In this document: piece after piece, positions 1 through 7,601 of the stretch
How positions within the stretch are numbered: the stretch's first letter is position 1
How the letters are laid out: each line of letters starts with the position of its first letter
Source: an uncultured Candidatus Melainabacteria bacterium
GTDB lineage: Bacteria; Cyanobacteriota; Vampirovibrionia; LMEP-6097
Assembly: GCA_937927525.1 (NCBI GenBank)
Contig: CALBDR010000152.1
Location: forward strand, 1-17,662
Length of the DNA stretch: 17,662 bases
Reading direction: 5' to 3'
Translations under genes and position numbers: made by a program
Notes under the pieces: generated by a model
Database searches by the model: none
What the model saw: the letters and a program-made list of their open reading frames with translations, nothing else
What the model was told of the DNA's origin: nothing

Positions 1-1472
1 GTGTCAGGGTCAGTTACTATCGAAATAGATGCATTTTCAAAGAATGAATCAACTATACCTGCTGTGTGATTAAAATCTGGACTCACAAAGGTAAAAGGAA
101 TTGCTCTAATTCTATGCTTCTGAGAATTAGAATCTGTTTCTACATAAAGGTTTTCACCTAAAATAATCCTAGCAATAATATGACCTGATCTCTTTGAGAG
201 TCTTTGAATGTAGACCACAGACTTTTTCTTTAAGCCTGGACTTTTTGTGCTTAACTCCTCTAGTTCAAAAAGAGATAGGAGGATTTCTTTTTCAAAGTTT
301 ATTAGATTATCTAAGAGTTTTGAATAAAGAGATTTAGATTTATTACGCTCACAGTTTAGATTTTTAAGTTCAGAACTGACACTATTATTAATTTTTTTTA
401 TAAGGTTAGCTGTCTTAGCTAGTTTTGCCTTAGGAATACTGTCCATTGATAACAGATAGTTTAATTCATCGATCACAAGACTCATATCTATCTTGGTTTC
501 TGTTACACATTGCTCTTGAAAGAGGTCTGGAAAATTACTATTTAAGTCATCAAGAAACTTGTTGACTGAATTTTTTATATTTTTAATAACTTGCTTTAAC
601 TTATCTTTTAAAGAAGCTGAATTATTTAACACGCCTGAATTTACGAGGATAGGACCTTGTTCGTGAGCCACTCTTGAGCCTCTTTGAGCGATTAAGTTCA
701 TCCCAAGTGATTCTAAGGCTATGCTTAAGGTTTGGAAATAACTTTCAGTATTTTCTGGAATATAACTTGTTACTAAGCTTTGATATAAGTCATCACAAGC
801 TTGACCAGAAAAGGGATCGCCAAGGTTGTTCTCATAAGTTTTCTCAATTGCATCGATATCATATATATGAGAACCAGTTAGAGCTCTATTTCTAATTACT
901 TGGCTGATTTTAAATTTTTCTAACTCACTAAAATCTTGTTCAGCTGTGAGTATTTGCTTTAAGAACTTCAATATATTTGAGCCTGCATCAAAAAGTTTAG
1001 TTGTACTTTTATCAGCTTCTAAAAAGTTTATAAGTTTTTTTATATCTGTTGAATCTATTGCTAGAAAGAAATCATAGAATTTGTTGAAAATATAATCTTG
1101 ATCTTTTCTTTTTCTTAATGCTGCATAGAAAAAGGCGAAGCAATAAAAAGGTATAAATTCATTTTTTACATCAGCGTCAATATAAAGTACTTGCCTACTT
1201 GCTTCGAAAAAAAGTATATGACTTAAATTACTAGTGAATTCAAGATTTATAGAATAATCAAAGCTTTTGAAAAAGGAAGCAAGTTGATCTGATCTTCTTA
1301 GAAAAGAGTTCAGATCTTTAACGAATTCAGAGTTCAGGTTTTTTGATTTAAATTTACCTGATACTATATCGAGCTTGTAAGATTTTGAACTACCAGTATT
1401 ATTAGCATCCCAGTTAGTAAAGCTAGGAAACTTTTTTGATTCCTTATTAAAGATGTAAAGTTCTATACTCAA
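1..1472 (-). CDS. Unrecognised large protein, 5' part (C-terminus outside window)
   Basis: Reading the minus strand from 1472 to the left edge gives 490 codons with no stop, which in DNA this AT-rich is strong evidence of coding. The frame is closed upstream by a TAA at about 1494-1496. The only plausible start before deep in the protein is TTG at 1472 (then S-I-E-L-Y-I-F); no clear Shine-Dalgarno precedes it, so the start is uncertain. The product looks soluble, helical and charged, without a signal peptide or membrane span. Recognisable landmarks are YIDADVKNEF near residue 100, RGSRVAHEQGP near 262-272, a lysine-rich, probably coiled-coil stretch around 280-400, and HRIRAIPFTFVSPDF near 450. 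I do not recognise the family. It is divergent from leuS, with 72 bp between the starts. The gene continues beyond position 1, so its full length and C-terminal domain are unknown. Confidence 0.8.
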   Translation of the reverse strand, partial: MSIELYIFNKESKKFPSFTNWDANNTGSSKSYKLDIVSGKFKSKNLNSEFVKDLNSFLRRSDQLASFFKSFDYSINLEFTSNLSHILFFEASRQVLYIDADVKNEFIPFYCFAFFYAALRKRKDQDYIFNKFYDFFLAIDSTDIKKLINFLEADKSTTKLFDAGSNILKFLKQILTAEQDFSELEKFKISQVIRNRALTGSHIYDIDAIEKTYENNLGDPFSGQACDDLYQSLVTSYIPENTESYFQTLSIALESLGMNLIAQRGSRVAHEQGPILVNSGVLNNSASLKDKLKQVIKNIKNSVNKFLDDLNSNFPDLFQEQCVTETKIDMSLVIDELNYLLSMDSIPKAKLAKTANLIKKINNSVSSELKNLNCERNKSKSLYSKLLDNLINFEKEILLSLFELEELSTKSPGLKKKSVVYIQRLSKRSGHIIARIILGENLYVETDSNSQKHRIRAIPFTFVSPDFNHTAGIVDSFFENASISIVTDPD

Positions 1473-1511
1473 GTCTAAATTATCGCTAACAAATAATTAG
1501 CCCTTATTAGA

Positions 1512-1517
1512 TATAAT
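1512..1517 (+). promoter_or_regulatory. Candidate -10 box for leuS
   Basis: A perfect TATAAT lies 27 bp before the leuS ATG in the divergent gap 1473-1544. No good -35 hexamer sits 16-18 bp upstream, so this rests on the -10 alone. A start about 7 bp downstream would give a leader of roughly 20 nt without an obvious Shine-Dalgarno. Confidence 0.35.
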
Positions 1518-1544
1518 AATAGAGTTCTAAAGAATTGAACAGTT

Positions 1545-4184
1545 ATGACGCAAATGAAACTAGAAGAAAAGACTTATAGCCCTAAAACTCTTGAAAGTAA
1601 GTGGCAAGAAATATGGGAAGCTAATGATCTATATAAATTTGATGAAGAAGATAAGACTAAGGAAAACTATTATTCCTTAGTAATGTTCCCATACCCTAGT
1701 GGTAACTTGCATATGGGGCATATGCGTGTATACACGATTTCAGACGTTATCTCTCGTTATATGAGAATGCAGGGAAAAAATGTTTTAAACCCTATGGGTT
1801 TTGATGCTTTCGGTTTACCTGCAGAAAATGCTGCGATTGAAAGAAATGTTCACCCAGGTGAGTGGACTGAAAAAAATATTGCTTATATGCGTGATGAACA
1901 ATTAAAGCGAATGGGAACCAGTTATGACTGGAATAGGGAAGTCGTTTCTTGTCGCGAAGATTATTATAAATGGACACAGTATATCTTTTTAAAGTTCTAT
2001 GAAAAAGGTTTAGCTTATCAGAAGGAAGCTCCTGTAAACTGGTGTCCTGAATGTAATTCTGTACTTGCAAATGAGCAAGTAGAGGACGGTATGTGCTGGA
2101 GACATACAAATACGCCTGTAGAGAAGAGGATGATGCGCCAATGGTTCCTCAAAATTACTGATTATGCTGAGGAATTATTAAATGATCTAGATAAGCTTGA
2201 GCATTGGCCTGAAAATGTAAAAACCATGCAGCGTAACTGGATTGGTAAATCTTTCGGTGCTATAGTTAGTTTCCCGATTGATAAATCATCAATAGCAAAG
2301 CCAGGTGAGCTAAGTAAAGAGGCTGTAGATATCTACACGACAAGACCAGATACCATTATGGGCGTTACCTATATGGTTCTTGCTCCTGAACATAGTTTAG
2401 TAAAAGAATTAACTACTACTGATAGAGAAGAAGCTGTAGCTGCTTATATAAAAGAAACTTCTTTGAAGTCTGAAATTGAGAGAACTGCTGAAGGGCGTAA
2501 GAAAACGGGATGTTATTTAGGCTCTAGTGTAATAAATCCTTTTACTGGTGAAAAAGTTCCTGTCTGGATTGCTGACTATGCTTTGGTAGATTATGGTACT
2601 GGAGCAGTCATGGCTGTACCTGCTCATGATCAGAGAGACTGGGAGTTTGCTCAAGAATTTAACCTTCCTGTAAAGCAGGTGATTAGTCCAAGCAATAGTT
2701 CTGAGCTAGATTCAGAGAAAGAAAGGCTAAGTAAAGAAGCTATAGTCGAATACGGTAATTTAGTTAATAGTGATAATGAGTCTACTGGTGCTAAGTTTAA
2801 TGGTTTAACTACAGAAGAAGCTAAAAAAGAAATAGTTGCTTGGGGAGAAATGCAAGGCTTTTCTAAAACAAAGATTAACTACAGACTGAGAGACTGGTTA
2901 ATTAGCCGTCAAAGATACTGGGGAACACCTATCCCTTTACTGGAGGATGATGAGGGTAACTTTATTCCAGTTGAAGAAAAGAAGTTACCAGTTGCTTTAC
3001 CTTTAGATATTGACTTTGCTAAAGAAGGTACTTCTGTACTTAGAACTAATACTGAATGGAACACTGTAGAGAGCTCAGATGGCTCTAAAACACTTAAGCG
3101 CGTAACTGACACTATGGATACTTTTATTTGTAGTAGTTGGTATTTTTTAAGATACTGTGATCCACATAACACAGAATTACCTTTTTCTAAAGAGAAAACT
3201 TTTCCAGTAGAGCAGTATGTAGGTGGTGTTGAACACGCTATTCTTCACCTACTTTACGCAAGGTTCTTTACTAAAGCTCTTCGTGACTGTGGAATGCTGG
3301 ATTTTGATGAACCTTTCACTAGGCTTCTTTCTCAAGGCATGGTAGTAAAGCACTCTGAAAAAGAGGGTAAGCTTGTAAAAATGTCTAAATCTAAGGGAAA
3401 CGTAGTGGGAACTACTGAATTCTTTGATAAATATGGTGCAGATGCTGCTAGATTATTTATTCTTTTTGCAGCTCCGGTGACAGCTGAAGTAGAGTGGACA
3501 GAAGATGGTGCTCAAGGACAGTTTAGATTTGTAAATAGGATTTGGAGATTATATAATCAGTTGATACCTGAGTTTAAGTCATCTAATTTATTAAAAAGTT
3601 ATTCTGAAGACTTAAGAGCTGAATTTAAGTTTAGTAAATCGATTAAAGAACTTTCAGAAGCTAACCAAATTATTCTTAGATCATTTCATGCTTCACTTAA
3701 AGCTATAACGACAGATTTGAATCCACCAAATTTTAGCTTTAATACTGCTATAGCGAGGATGACAGAGTTTATCAATGCAATGTATAAGTATATTATTGAT
3801 AAAACTAAGTATAGTGAAGAAGACCAAGAAGTTTTAAGTCATGTCTTAAGTAATTTTGTGATAGTTTTAGCTCCATTTGTCCCGCATTTAGCAGAAGAGT
3901 TATGGCATGATCTCTTTGATCTAAAAGATAGTGATATTGAGAACTCAGTTCATAAATTAAGTTTCCCTAAGTTCAATAATGAGTTTATTGTGAGATCTAC
4001 TTGTAATGTAGTTTTGCAGATTAAAGGTAAAAAAGTTGATGTATTAGAACTTGATAAAGGTTTAGCTAAAGATGAGCTTGAAAAAATTGCTTTAGAAAAT
4101 GAAAAGATGCAAAAAAAAATCGATGGTGCTCAGATTCGTAAAGTGATTGTGGTGCCTGATAAGCTTGTTAATGTGGTTGTGTGA
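1545..4184 (+). CDS. leuS: Leucyl-tRNA synthetase (class I)
   Basis: Charges tRNA-Leu with leucine using ATP in the cytoplasm. The 879-aa product is full length. The HIGH-type signature is HMGH (56-59) within YPSGNLHMGH, and KMSKS is at 612-616. The CP1 editing domain is present, with TTRPDT (265-270) and the PAHD aspartate at 362, so post-transfer editing looks intact. A zinc-module pattern is visible at C167, C170, C184 and H187; the last ligand is His in a CWRH context where CWRC is common. The stretch between the QGM motif and KMSKS is short (about 15 residues), so the large leucine-specific insertion of the E. coli and cyanobacterial enzymes is absent, as in Firmicutes-type LeuRS. The anticodon-binding and C-terminal domains follow, ending KVIVVPDKLVNVVV. 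The ATG at 1545 is used; ATG at 1554 (MKLEEK) is an equally good start. It stands alone, convergent with folC. Confidence 0.98.
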   Translation: MTQMKLEEKTYSPKTLESKWQEIWEANDLYKFDEEDKTKENYYSLVMFPYPSGNLHMGHMRVYTISDVISRYMRMQGKNVLNPMGFDAFGLPAENAAIERNVHPGEWTEKNIAYMRDEQLKRMGTSYDWNREVVSCREDYYKWTQYIFLKFYEKGLAYQKEAPVNWCPECNSVLANEQVEDGMCWRHTNTPVEKRMMRQWFLKITDYAEELLNDLDKLEHWPENVKTMQRNWIGKSFGAIVSFPIDKSSIAKPGELSKEAVDIYTTRPDTIMGVTYMVLAPEHSLVKELTTTDREEAVAAYIKETSLKSEIERTAEGRKKTGCYLGSSVINPFTGEKVPVWIADYALVDYGTGAVMAVPAHDQRDWEFAQEFNLPVKQVISPSNSSELDSEKERLSKEAIVEYGNLVNSDNESTGAKFNGLTTEEAKKEIVAWGEMQGFSKTKINYRLRDWLISRQRYWGTPIPLLEDDEGNFIPVEEKKLPVALPLDIDFAKEGTSVLRTNTEWNTVESSDGSKTLKRVTDTMDTFICSSWYFLRYCDPHNTELPFSKEKTFPVEQYVGGVEHAILHLLYARFFTKALRDCGMLDFDEPFTRLLSQGMVVKHSEKEGKLVKMSKSKGNVVGTTEFFDKYGADAARLFILFAAPVTAEVEWTEDGAQGQFRFVNRIWRLYNQLIPEFKSSNLLKSYSEDLRAEFKFSKSIKELSEANQIILRSFHASLKAITTDLNPPNFSFNTAIARMTEFINAMYKYIIDKTKYSEEDQEVLSHVLSNFVIVLAPFVPHLAEELWHDLFDLKDSDIENSVHKLSFPKFNNEFIVRSTCNVVLQIKGKKVDVLELDKGLAKDELEKIALENEKMQKKIDGAQIRKVIVVPDKLVNVVV

Positions 4185-4209
4185 TTGATTATTATTGGGC
4201 TTAGTAAAA

Positions 4210-5388
4210 TTAATCCGATAACAAATTTCCAAGCAAATAAACAGATCCTGCTACTATTATTAGATCCTCAGAATTCTGCAAGTCTTTAGCAGCTTTAAAA
4301 GCTACTAAAGGTTTCTTAATAGCTTTAATAGAACTATCATTTAGACTAAGATTGAAGCGTGATAGTAAATAATTCTTAAGAAGCTCTGCTCCCTGCTTTC
4401 TCTCACTATCTACTTCTGTGAATATTACTTGGTCAAAACCTGGTTTAAAGTTATATTTAAAAAGTTCTTCTAGGCAGTCTTTATAGTTTTTGTCACTTAA
4501 GTAAGATAGTAAATAGATTTTTCTTTTAAAGTTATTATTTTCTTCGACTTCCCTTATGAATTTATTTAGTACTATGCTTGCGTTAGAATTATGAGCACTG
4601 TCAAATATAATATTTTGCTCTTGATCAAACTCTAAGCGACCTCTGTAAGCTTTTTTGAAATCAGAAAAAAATTCATATCTATGTTTATCTTCAATTTTGA
4701 TATTGGTAATTTGCTCAAAGATTTTCACTGCAAGGTTCATATTATCTCCAAATGGTGAATTTGGATTAATATTAGGATTCTTCTCTTCTTCACTGAGCTC
4801 AAAGTGAGGTACTGAAACTTTTTTTATACCTTCTTTCTCTATACGAATCTTCTCTAAAGTATTACCAAGTCTATCCATATGATCATAACCAATACTCGTT
4901 ATAGCAGTTGCTAAAGAATTCATAGGACTAATAACATTAGTAGCATCAAGTCTTCCACCTAAGCCTACTTCTAATATAACTAGGTCTACATTAGCTACTT
5001 TAAAAACCTCAAAAGCAAGTATTGTAAGTTTCTCAAACTCCGTTAAGTCTTCATTTAAATTAGTTTTTGCAATTGGAGCTTCACTATCTTCAAATAAAGT
5101 ATTCCATGTGTCTTGGAAAACTTTTTCTGATATCATTTCTCCATTTATTCTAAACCTCTCACAGACTGATTTTAAATGTGGACTCGTATAACGACCAATT
5201 TTAAGATCTGTAAATTTCAGATAGAATAGCTCTAAGAACCTACTCACAGAACCTTTTCCATTAGTTCCTGCAAGATGGATGTAGTAACTAGCTTTCTCAG
5301 GATTTGATATTAATGTAAGAGCTTTTTTAACGTTATCAATACCGAGTCTGATAATAGTGTCATAACTTTTACTGGCTATATCTGGCAT
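4210..5388 (-). CDS. folC: Dihydrofolate synthase / folylpolyglutamate synthase
   Basis: Mur-ligase-family enzyme that joins glutamate to dihydropteroate and extends folate polyglutamate tails, using ATP. Key motifs are the P-loop GTNGKGS (41-47), the folate-loop signature YTSPHL with ERFRING (67-83), E140 followed by GLGGRLDATN, SIGYDHMDRLG (165-175), and Lys185 in EKEGIKK, the place of the usual KAGI lysine. The C-terminal domain carries GRLE and FDSAHNS (normally DGAHNP). At 392 aa it is shorter than the usual 420-430. Most of the loss appears to lie between residues 190 and 245, where a longer segment normally links the two domains. Its ATG lies 9 bp after the RNase E/G stop, so it is probably the last gene of the tuf-rpsJ-rne transcript. 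folC is the best name, though whether it has one or both activities cannot be read from the sequence. Confidence 0.93.
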   Translation of the reverse strand: MPDIASKSYDTIIRLGIDNVKKALTLISNPEKASYYIHLAGTNGKGSVSRFLELFYLKFTDLKIGRYTSPHLKSVCERFRINGEMISEKVFQDTWNTLFEDSEAPIAKTNLNEDLTEFEKLTILAFEVFKVANVDLVILEVGLGGRLDATNVISPMNSLATAITSIGYDHMDRLGNTLEKIRIEKEGIKKVSVPHFELSEEEKNPNINPNSPFGDNMNLAVKIFEQITNIKIEDKHRYEFFSDFKKAYRGRLEFDQEQNIIFDSAHNSNASIVLNKFIREVEENNNFKRKIYLLSYLSDKNYKDCLEELFKYNFKPGFDQVIFTEVDSERKQGAELLKNYLLSRFNLSLNDSSIKAIKKPLVAFKAAKDLQNSEDLIIVAGSVYLLGNLLSD

Positions 5389-5397
5389 ATATACACT

Positions 5398-7170
5398 TTA
5401 ACTTATTTCATCATTAATATGAAAGTGAGAGAATGTTTTTTTGCTAGTTAGATCTTTAATTAACTCCTCACCTTCATAGTCAAGCTTTTTCCCAGAGTTA
5501 AATGTATCTGTTGGAGCATCAGTATTGTTTACTTGGTTTGGAGCTACTGTATCTTTGGGCTCTATTTTGCTAAAAACCTTCTCTAGACCGTCACTTGATA
5601 AGTCTGGAGAAGAAACTTCAGAGTGGTTAGACTCCACCAGTGTGTCAAATTCAGCTTTAATCGAATCATTGTTTTTATTATTGGCTACAGTTTCTCTGGA
5701 ATTGTTTGACTCTTTGTCTCTATTTTGAGGTCTATTAAAGTCATTATTATTCGTTTTAGATGAGTTTTGATCCTGGTTTTGATACCTACTGTAATCAGAA
5801 TCCGATTTTTTAGAATAGTTATCTCTTTTATTAGGCTTATTACCTTGAGATTTTGTGTTTTGATTCTTATTACTTCCCATTGGTCTATTTTGTTTTTGGA
5901 AGTTACTTTTATTTGCTGGGTTCCCTTTATTATACTTATTTTGGTTTTGTTGACTGCTAGATGAAGATTTACCAGAGCCAGATAGTTTAAATATTAAACC
6001 AGTGCCATTACAAACAGGACACTCCTCGCCAAATACTTCACTTAGTGCTTGCCCAGATCTTTTACGAGTGATCTCAACTAAGCATAATTCAGAAAGTGGA
6101 CCTACTTGAGGTTTAGCTTTATCAGGTCTTAGAGCAGATTCTAGAGTTTCCATAACTCTAATGCGGTCTTCTCTTTCAGCCATATCGATAAAGTCAATGA
6201 TAATCATTCCGCCGATATTCCTAAGCCTAATATGCCTTGCTATTTCAATAGCAGCTTCCATGTTAGTTCTTCTTACAGTTTCTCTTAATGTGTTCGATGC
6301 TGTAAATTTACCAGAGTTAATATCTATAGCTGTTAAAGCTTCCATGGTTTGGATAATAATGTAACCACCACTAGGAAGATCTACACGTTTAGATAAACAA
6401 CTTCTTAGTTCTTTCTCAACTTCAGTTTTCTGAAGAATTTGGTCTGTATCAATAAATCTTACTGGTACTTCTCTACCAGTCCAAGTTTTTAAGAAGTCTT
6501 CGGTTCTATATTTAGCTTGGAGTGAAGATACCACTATTTCATCAACTGTGCTATTGAAATTATCTCTTAATACTGAATATAAAAAGTCTTTTTCTTTATA
6601 AACCACACCTGGGGAATTTTTTTGATCATGTTTATCAACAATATTTTTCCAAATATTCCAGAGATTAACAAAGTCCTCTTCTAACTCTTCTTTAGAGCGA
6701 GCTGACGCTTCAGTTCTAATGACTAAACCAAATTCTTCGGGTTTCATCAAGTTTGCAATAGATTTTAATCTATCTTTTTCTTCATAGTCAGCTATTTTCT
6801 TACTAATGGAAATACTACTATTTTCGGTAGTTAAAACAAAATATCTACCAGGTAGACTGATTTTAGGATTAACTCTAGGCCCCTTTTTACCAGTCGGCTC
6901 TTTTTCGATTTGAACCATGAGCTTTTGCCCTGGAGCCAATCTGTCATGCAATGAACCTTCACCTGGAATGTCATTAGCATGTAAAAAACCCATCCTACCT
7001 TCTTCTAACTTAACGAAAACTGCGTTAATAGAAGGCATGATGTTTTCTACTAAAACGGTATAAATATCTCCAACACCAAATTCATTTCTGGATATGAAGA
7101 AGTCCTGAGCTTTGCCTTCTTGAACTACAGAGGCAATATTGTGTTGCTCAGAAATGATAAGTGATTTCAC
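5398..7170 (-). CDS. rne: Ribonuclease E/G family endoribonuclease with disordered C-terminal tail
   Basis: Endoribonuclease of mRNA decay and rRNA/tRNA processing. An N-terminal S1-like RNA-binding region (about 35-110) contains VGDIYTVLVENIMPSINAVF and the EPTGKKGPR segment, both close to cyanobacterial RNase E. The DNase I-like catalytic part holds the two metal-binding aspartates D283 (in AIDINSG) and D326 (in IIIDFIDM). The zinc-link motif CPVCNGTG is at 384-391. Residues 395-505 form a low-complexity tail rich in Asn, Gln, Lys and Ser, followed by an acidic stretch and a short final segment (565-590) that looks more ordered. The core matches both RNase E and RNase G; the added tail argues for the rne name, used here provisionally. 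The start is GTG at 7170, fixed by an AGAAGGTG ribosome site 5 nt upstream. It lies 42 bp after rpsJ and 9 bp before folC. Confidence 0.93.
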   Translation of the reverse strand: MKSLIISEQHNIASVVQEGKAQDFFISRNEFGVGDIYTVLVENIMPSINAVFVKLEEGRMGFLHANDIPGEGSLHDRLAPGQKLMVQIEKEPTGKKGPRVNPKISLPGRYFVLTTENSSISISKKIADYEEKDRLKSIANLMKPEEFGLVIRTEASARSKEELEEDFVNLWNIWKNIVDKHDQKNSPGVVYKEKDFLYSVLRDNFNSTVDEIVVSSLQAKYRTEDFLKTWTGREVPVRFIDTDQILQKTEVEKELRSCLSKRVDLPSGGYIIIQTMEALTAIDINSGKFTASNTLRETVRRTNMEAAIEIARHIRLRNIGGMIIIDFIDMAEREDRIRVMETLESALRPDKAKPQVGPLSELCLVEITRKRSGQALSEVFGEECPVCNGTGLIFKLSGSGKSSSSSQQNQNKYNKGNPANKSNFQKQNRPMGSNKNQNTKSQGNKPNKRDNYSKKSDSDYSRYQNQDQNSSKTNNNDFNRPQNRDKESNNSRETVANNKNNDSIKAEFDTLVESNHSEVSSPDLSSDGLEKVFSKIEPKDTVAPNQVNNTDAPTDTFNSGKKLDYEGEELIKDLTSKKTFSHFHINDEIS

Positions 7171-7175
7171 TGGAA

Positions 7176-7183
7176 CACCTTCT
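7176..7183 (-). promoter_or_regulatory. Ribosome binding site fixing the GTG start of RNase E/G
   Basis: On the minus strand AGAAGGTG ends 5 nt before GTG at 7170. No ATG competes nearby, so this site decides the start. It is one of the strongest Shine-Dalgarno sequences in the window. Confidence 0.7.
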
Positions 7184-7212
7184 TTTAATGGATATTCAAT
7201 TGTATATAAGAA

Positions 7213-7557
7213 TTAAACTTTAACTGCAATATCTACACCAGCCGCAAGATCTAAATCTTTTAACGATGTAGTTGTTTCTTGAGTGGGCTCATATAAATCA
7301 ATTAAGCAAGTATGTGTTTTTATTTGGAAATGCTCTCTAGACTTTTTGTTTACGTGAGGTGATCTCAAGACACAATATCTTCTAATTTTAGAAGGCATGC
7401 GAACAGGACCAGAAACAATAGCTCCAGTCCTTTTCGCCGCTTCAATAATTTGGTTAGCAGAAGCATCCAAATTTACAGGATCATAGCTTCTAAGTTTAAT
7501 TCTTATACGATTCTGTCTTTTATTTGATTTTTTAGATTCTGTTTTTGCGCTAACCAT
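7213..7557 (-). CDS. rpsJ: 30S ribosomal protein S10
   Basis: Small-subunit ribosomal protein S10 (NusE), which also joins the transcription antitermination complex. The 114-aa product matches the family throughout: RIRIKLRSYD, IIEAAKRTGA, SGPVRMPSKIRRY, LRSPHVNKKSREHF, and the ending DLDLAAGVDIAVKV. It is about ten residues longer than typical S10 because of a basic, Lys/Ser-rich N-terminal extension (residues 1-16); there is no later Met to use instead. It follows tuf by 44 bp. This is the cyanobacterial arrangement rather than rpsJ heading the S10 operon. A TATAAT in the tuf-rpsJ gap suggests an additional internal promoter. The ribosome site is weak (AAAGAAG). Confidence 0.97.
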   Translation of the reverse strand: MVSAKTESKKSNKRQNRIRIKLRSYDPVNLDASANQIIEAAKRTGAIVSGPVRMPSKIRRYCVLRSPHVNKKSREHFQIKTHTCLIDLYEPTQETTTSLKDLDLAAGVDIAVKV

Positions 7558-7570
7558 AATTTTCTTCTTT

Positions 7571-7600
7571 ATTATAACAAACTACTATTTTTTTGTCGAA
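7571..7600 (-). promoter_or_regulatory. Possible internal promoter before rpsJ
   Basis: On the minus strand TTCGAC (7600-7595) and a perfect TATAAT (7576-7571) are separated by 18 bp, just downstream of the tuf stop. Transcription would begin a few nucleotides before the rpsJ ATG at 7557. It could uncouple rpsJ-rne-folC expression from tuf. The call is based on sequence likeness only; TATAAT occurs by chance in AT-rich gaps. Confidence 0.3.
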
Positions 7601-7601
7601 A

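Noticed and set aside
674..895. Short plus-strand ORF of 73 codons
   Set aside because: It lies antisense to the 490-codon open frame of the left-edge gene and has an unstructured, low-likelihood composition; treated as a shadow.
4192..4221. Possible bidirectional terminator between leuS and folC (TTATTGGG / TCCGATAA)
   Set aside because: Eight pairs with two G-T wobbles, a 14-nt loop and no T-run on either side; too weak to call.
5525..5964. Hydrophobic plus-strand ORFs antisense to the RNase E/G tail
   Set aside because: The complement of Asn/Lys/Gln codons reads as Ile/Leu/Phe/Val, giving spurious membrane-like ORFs.
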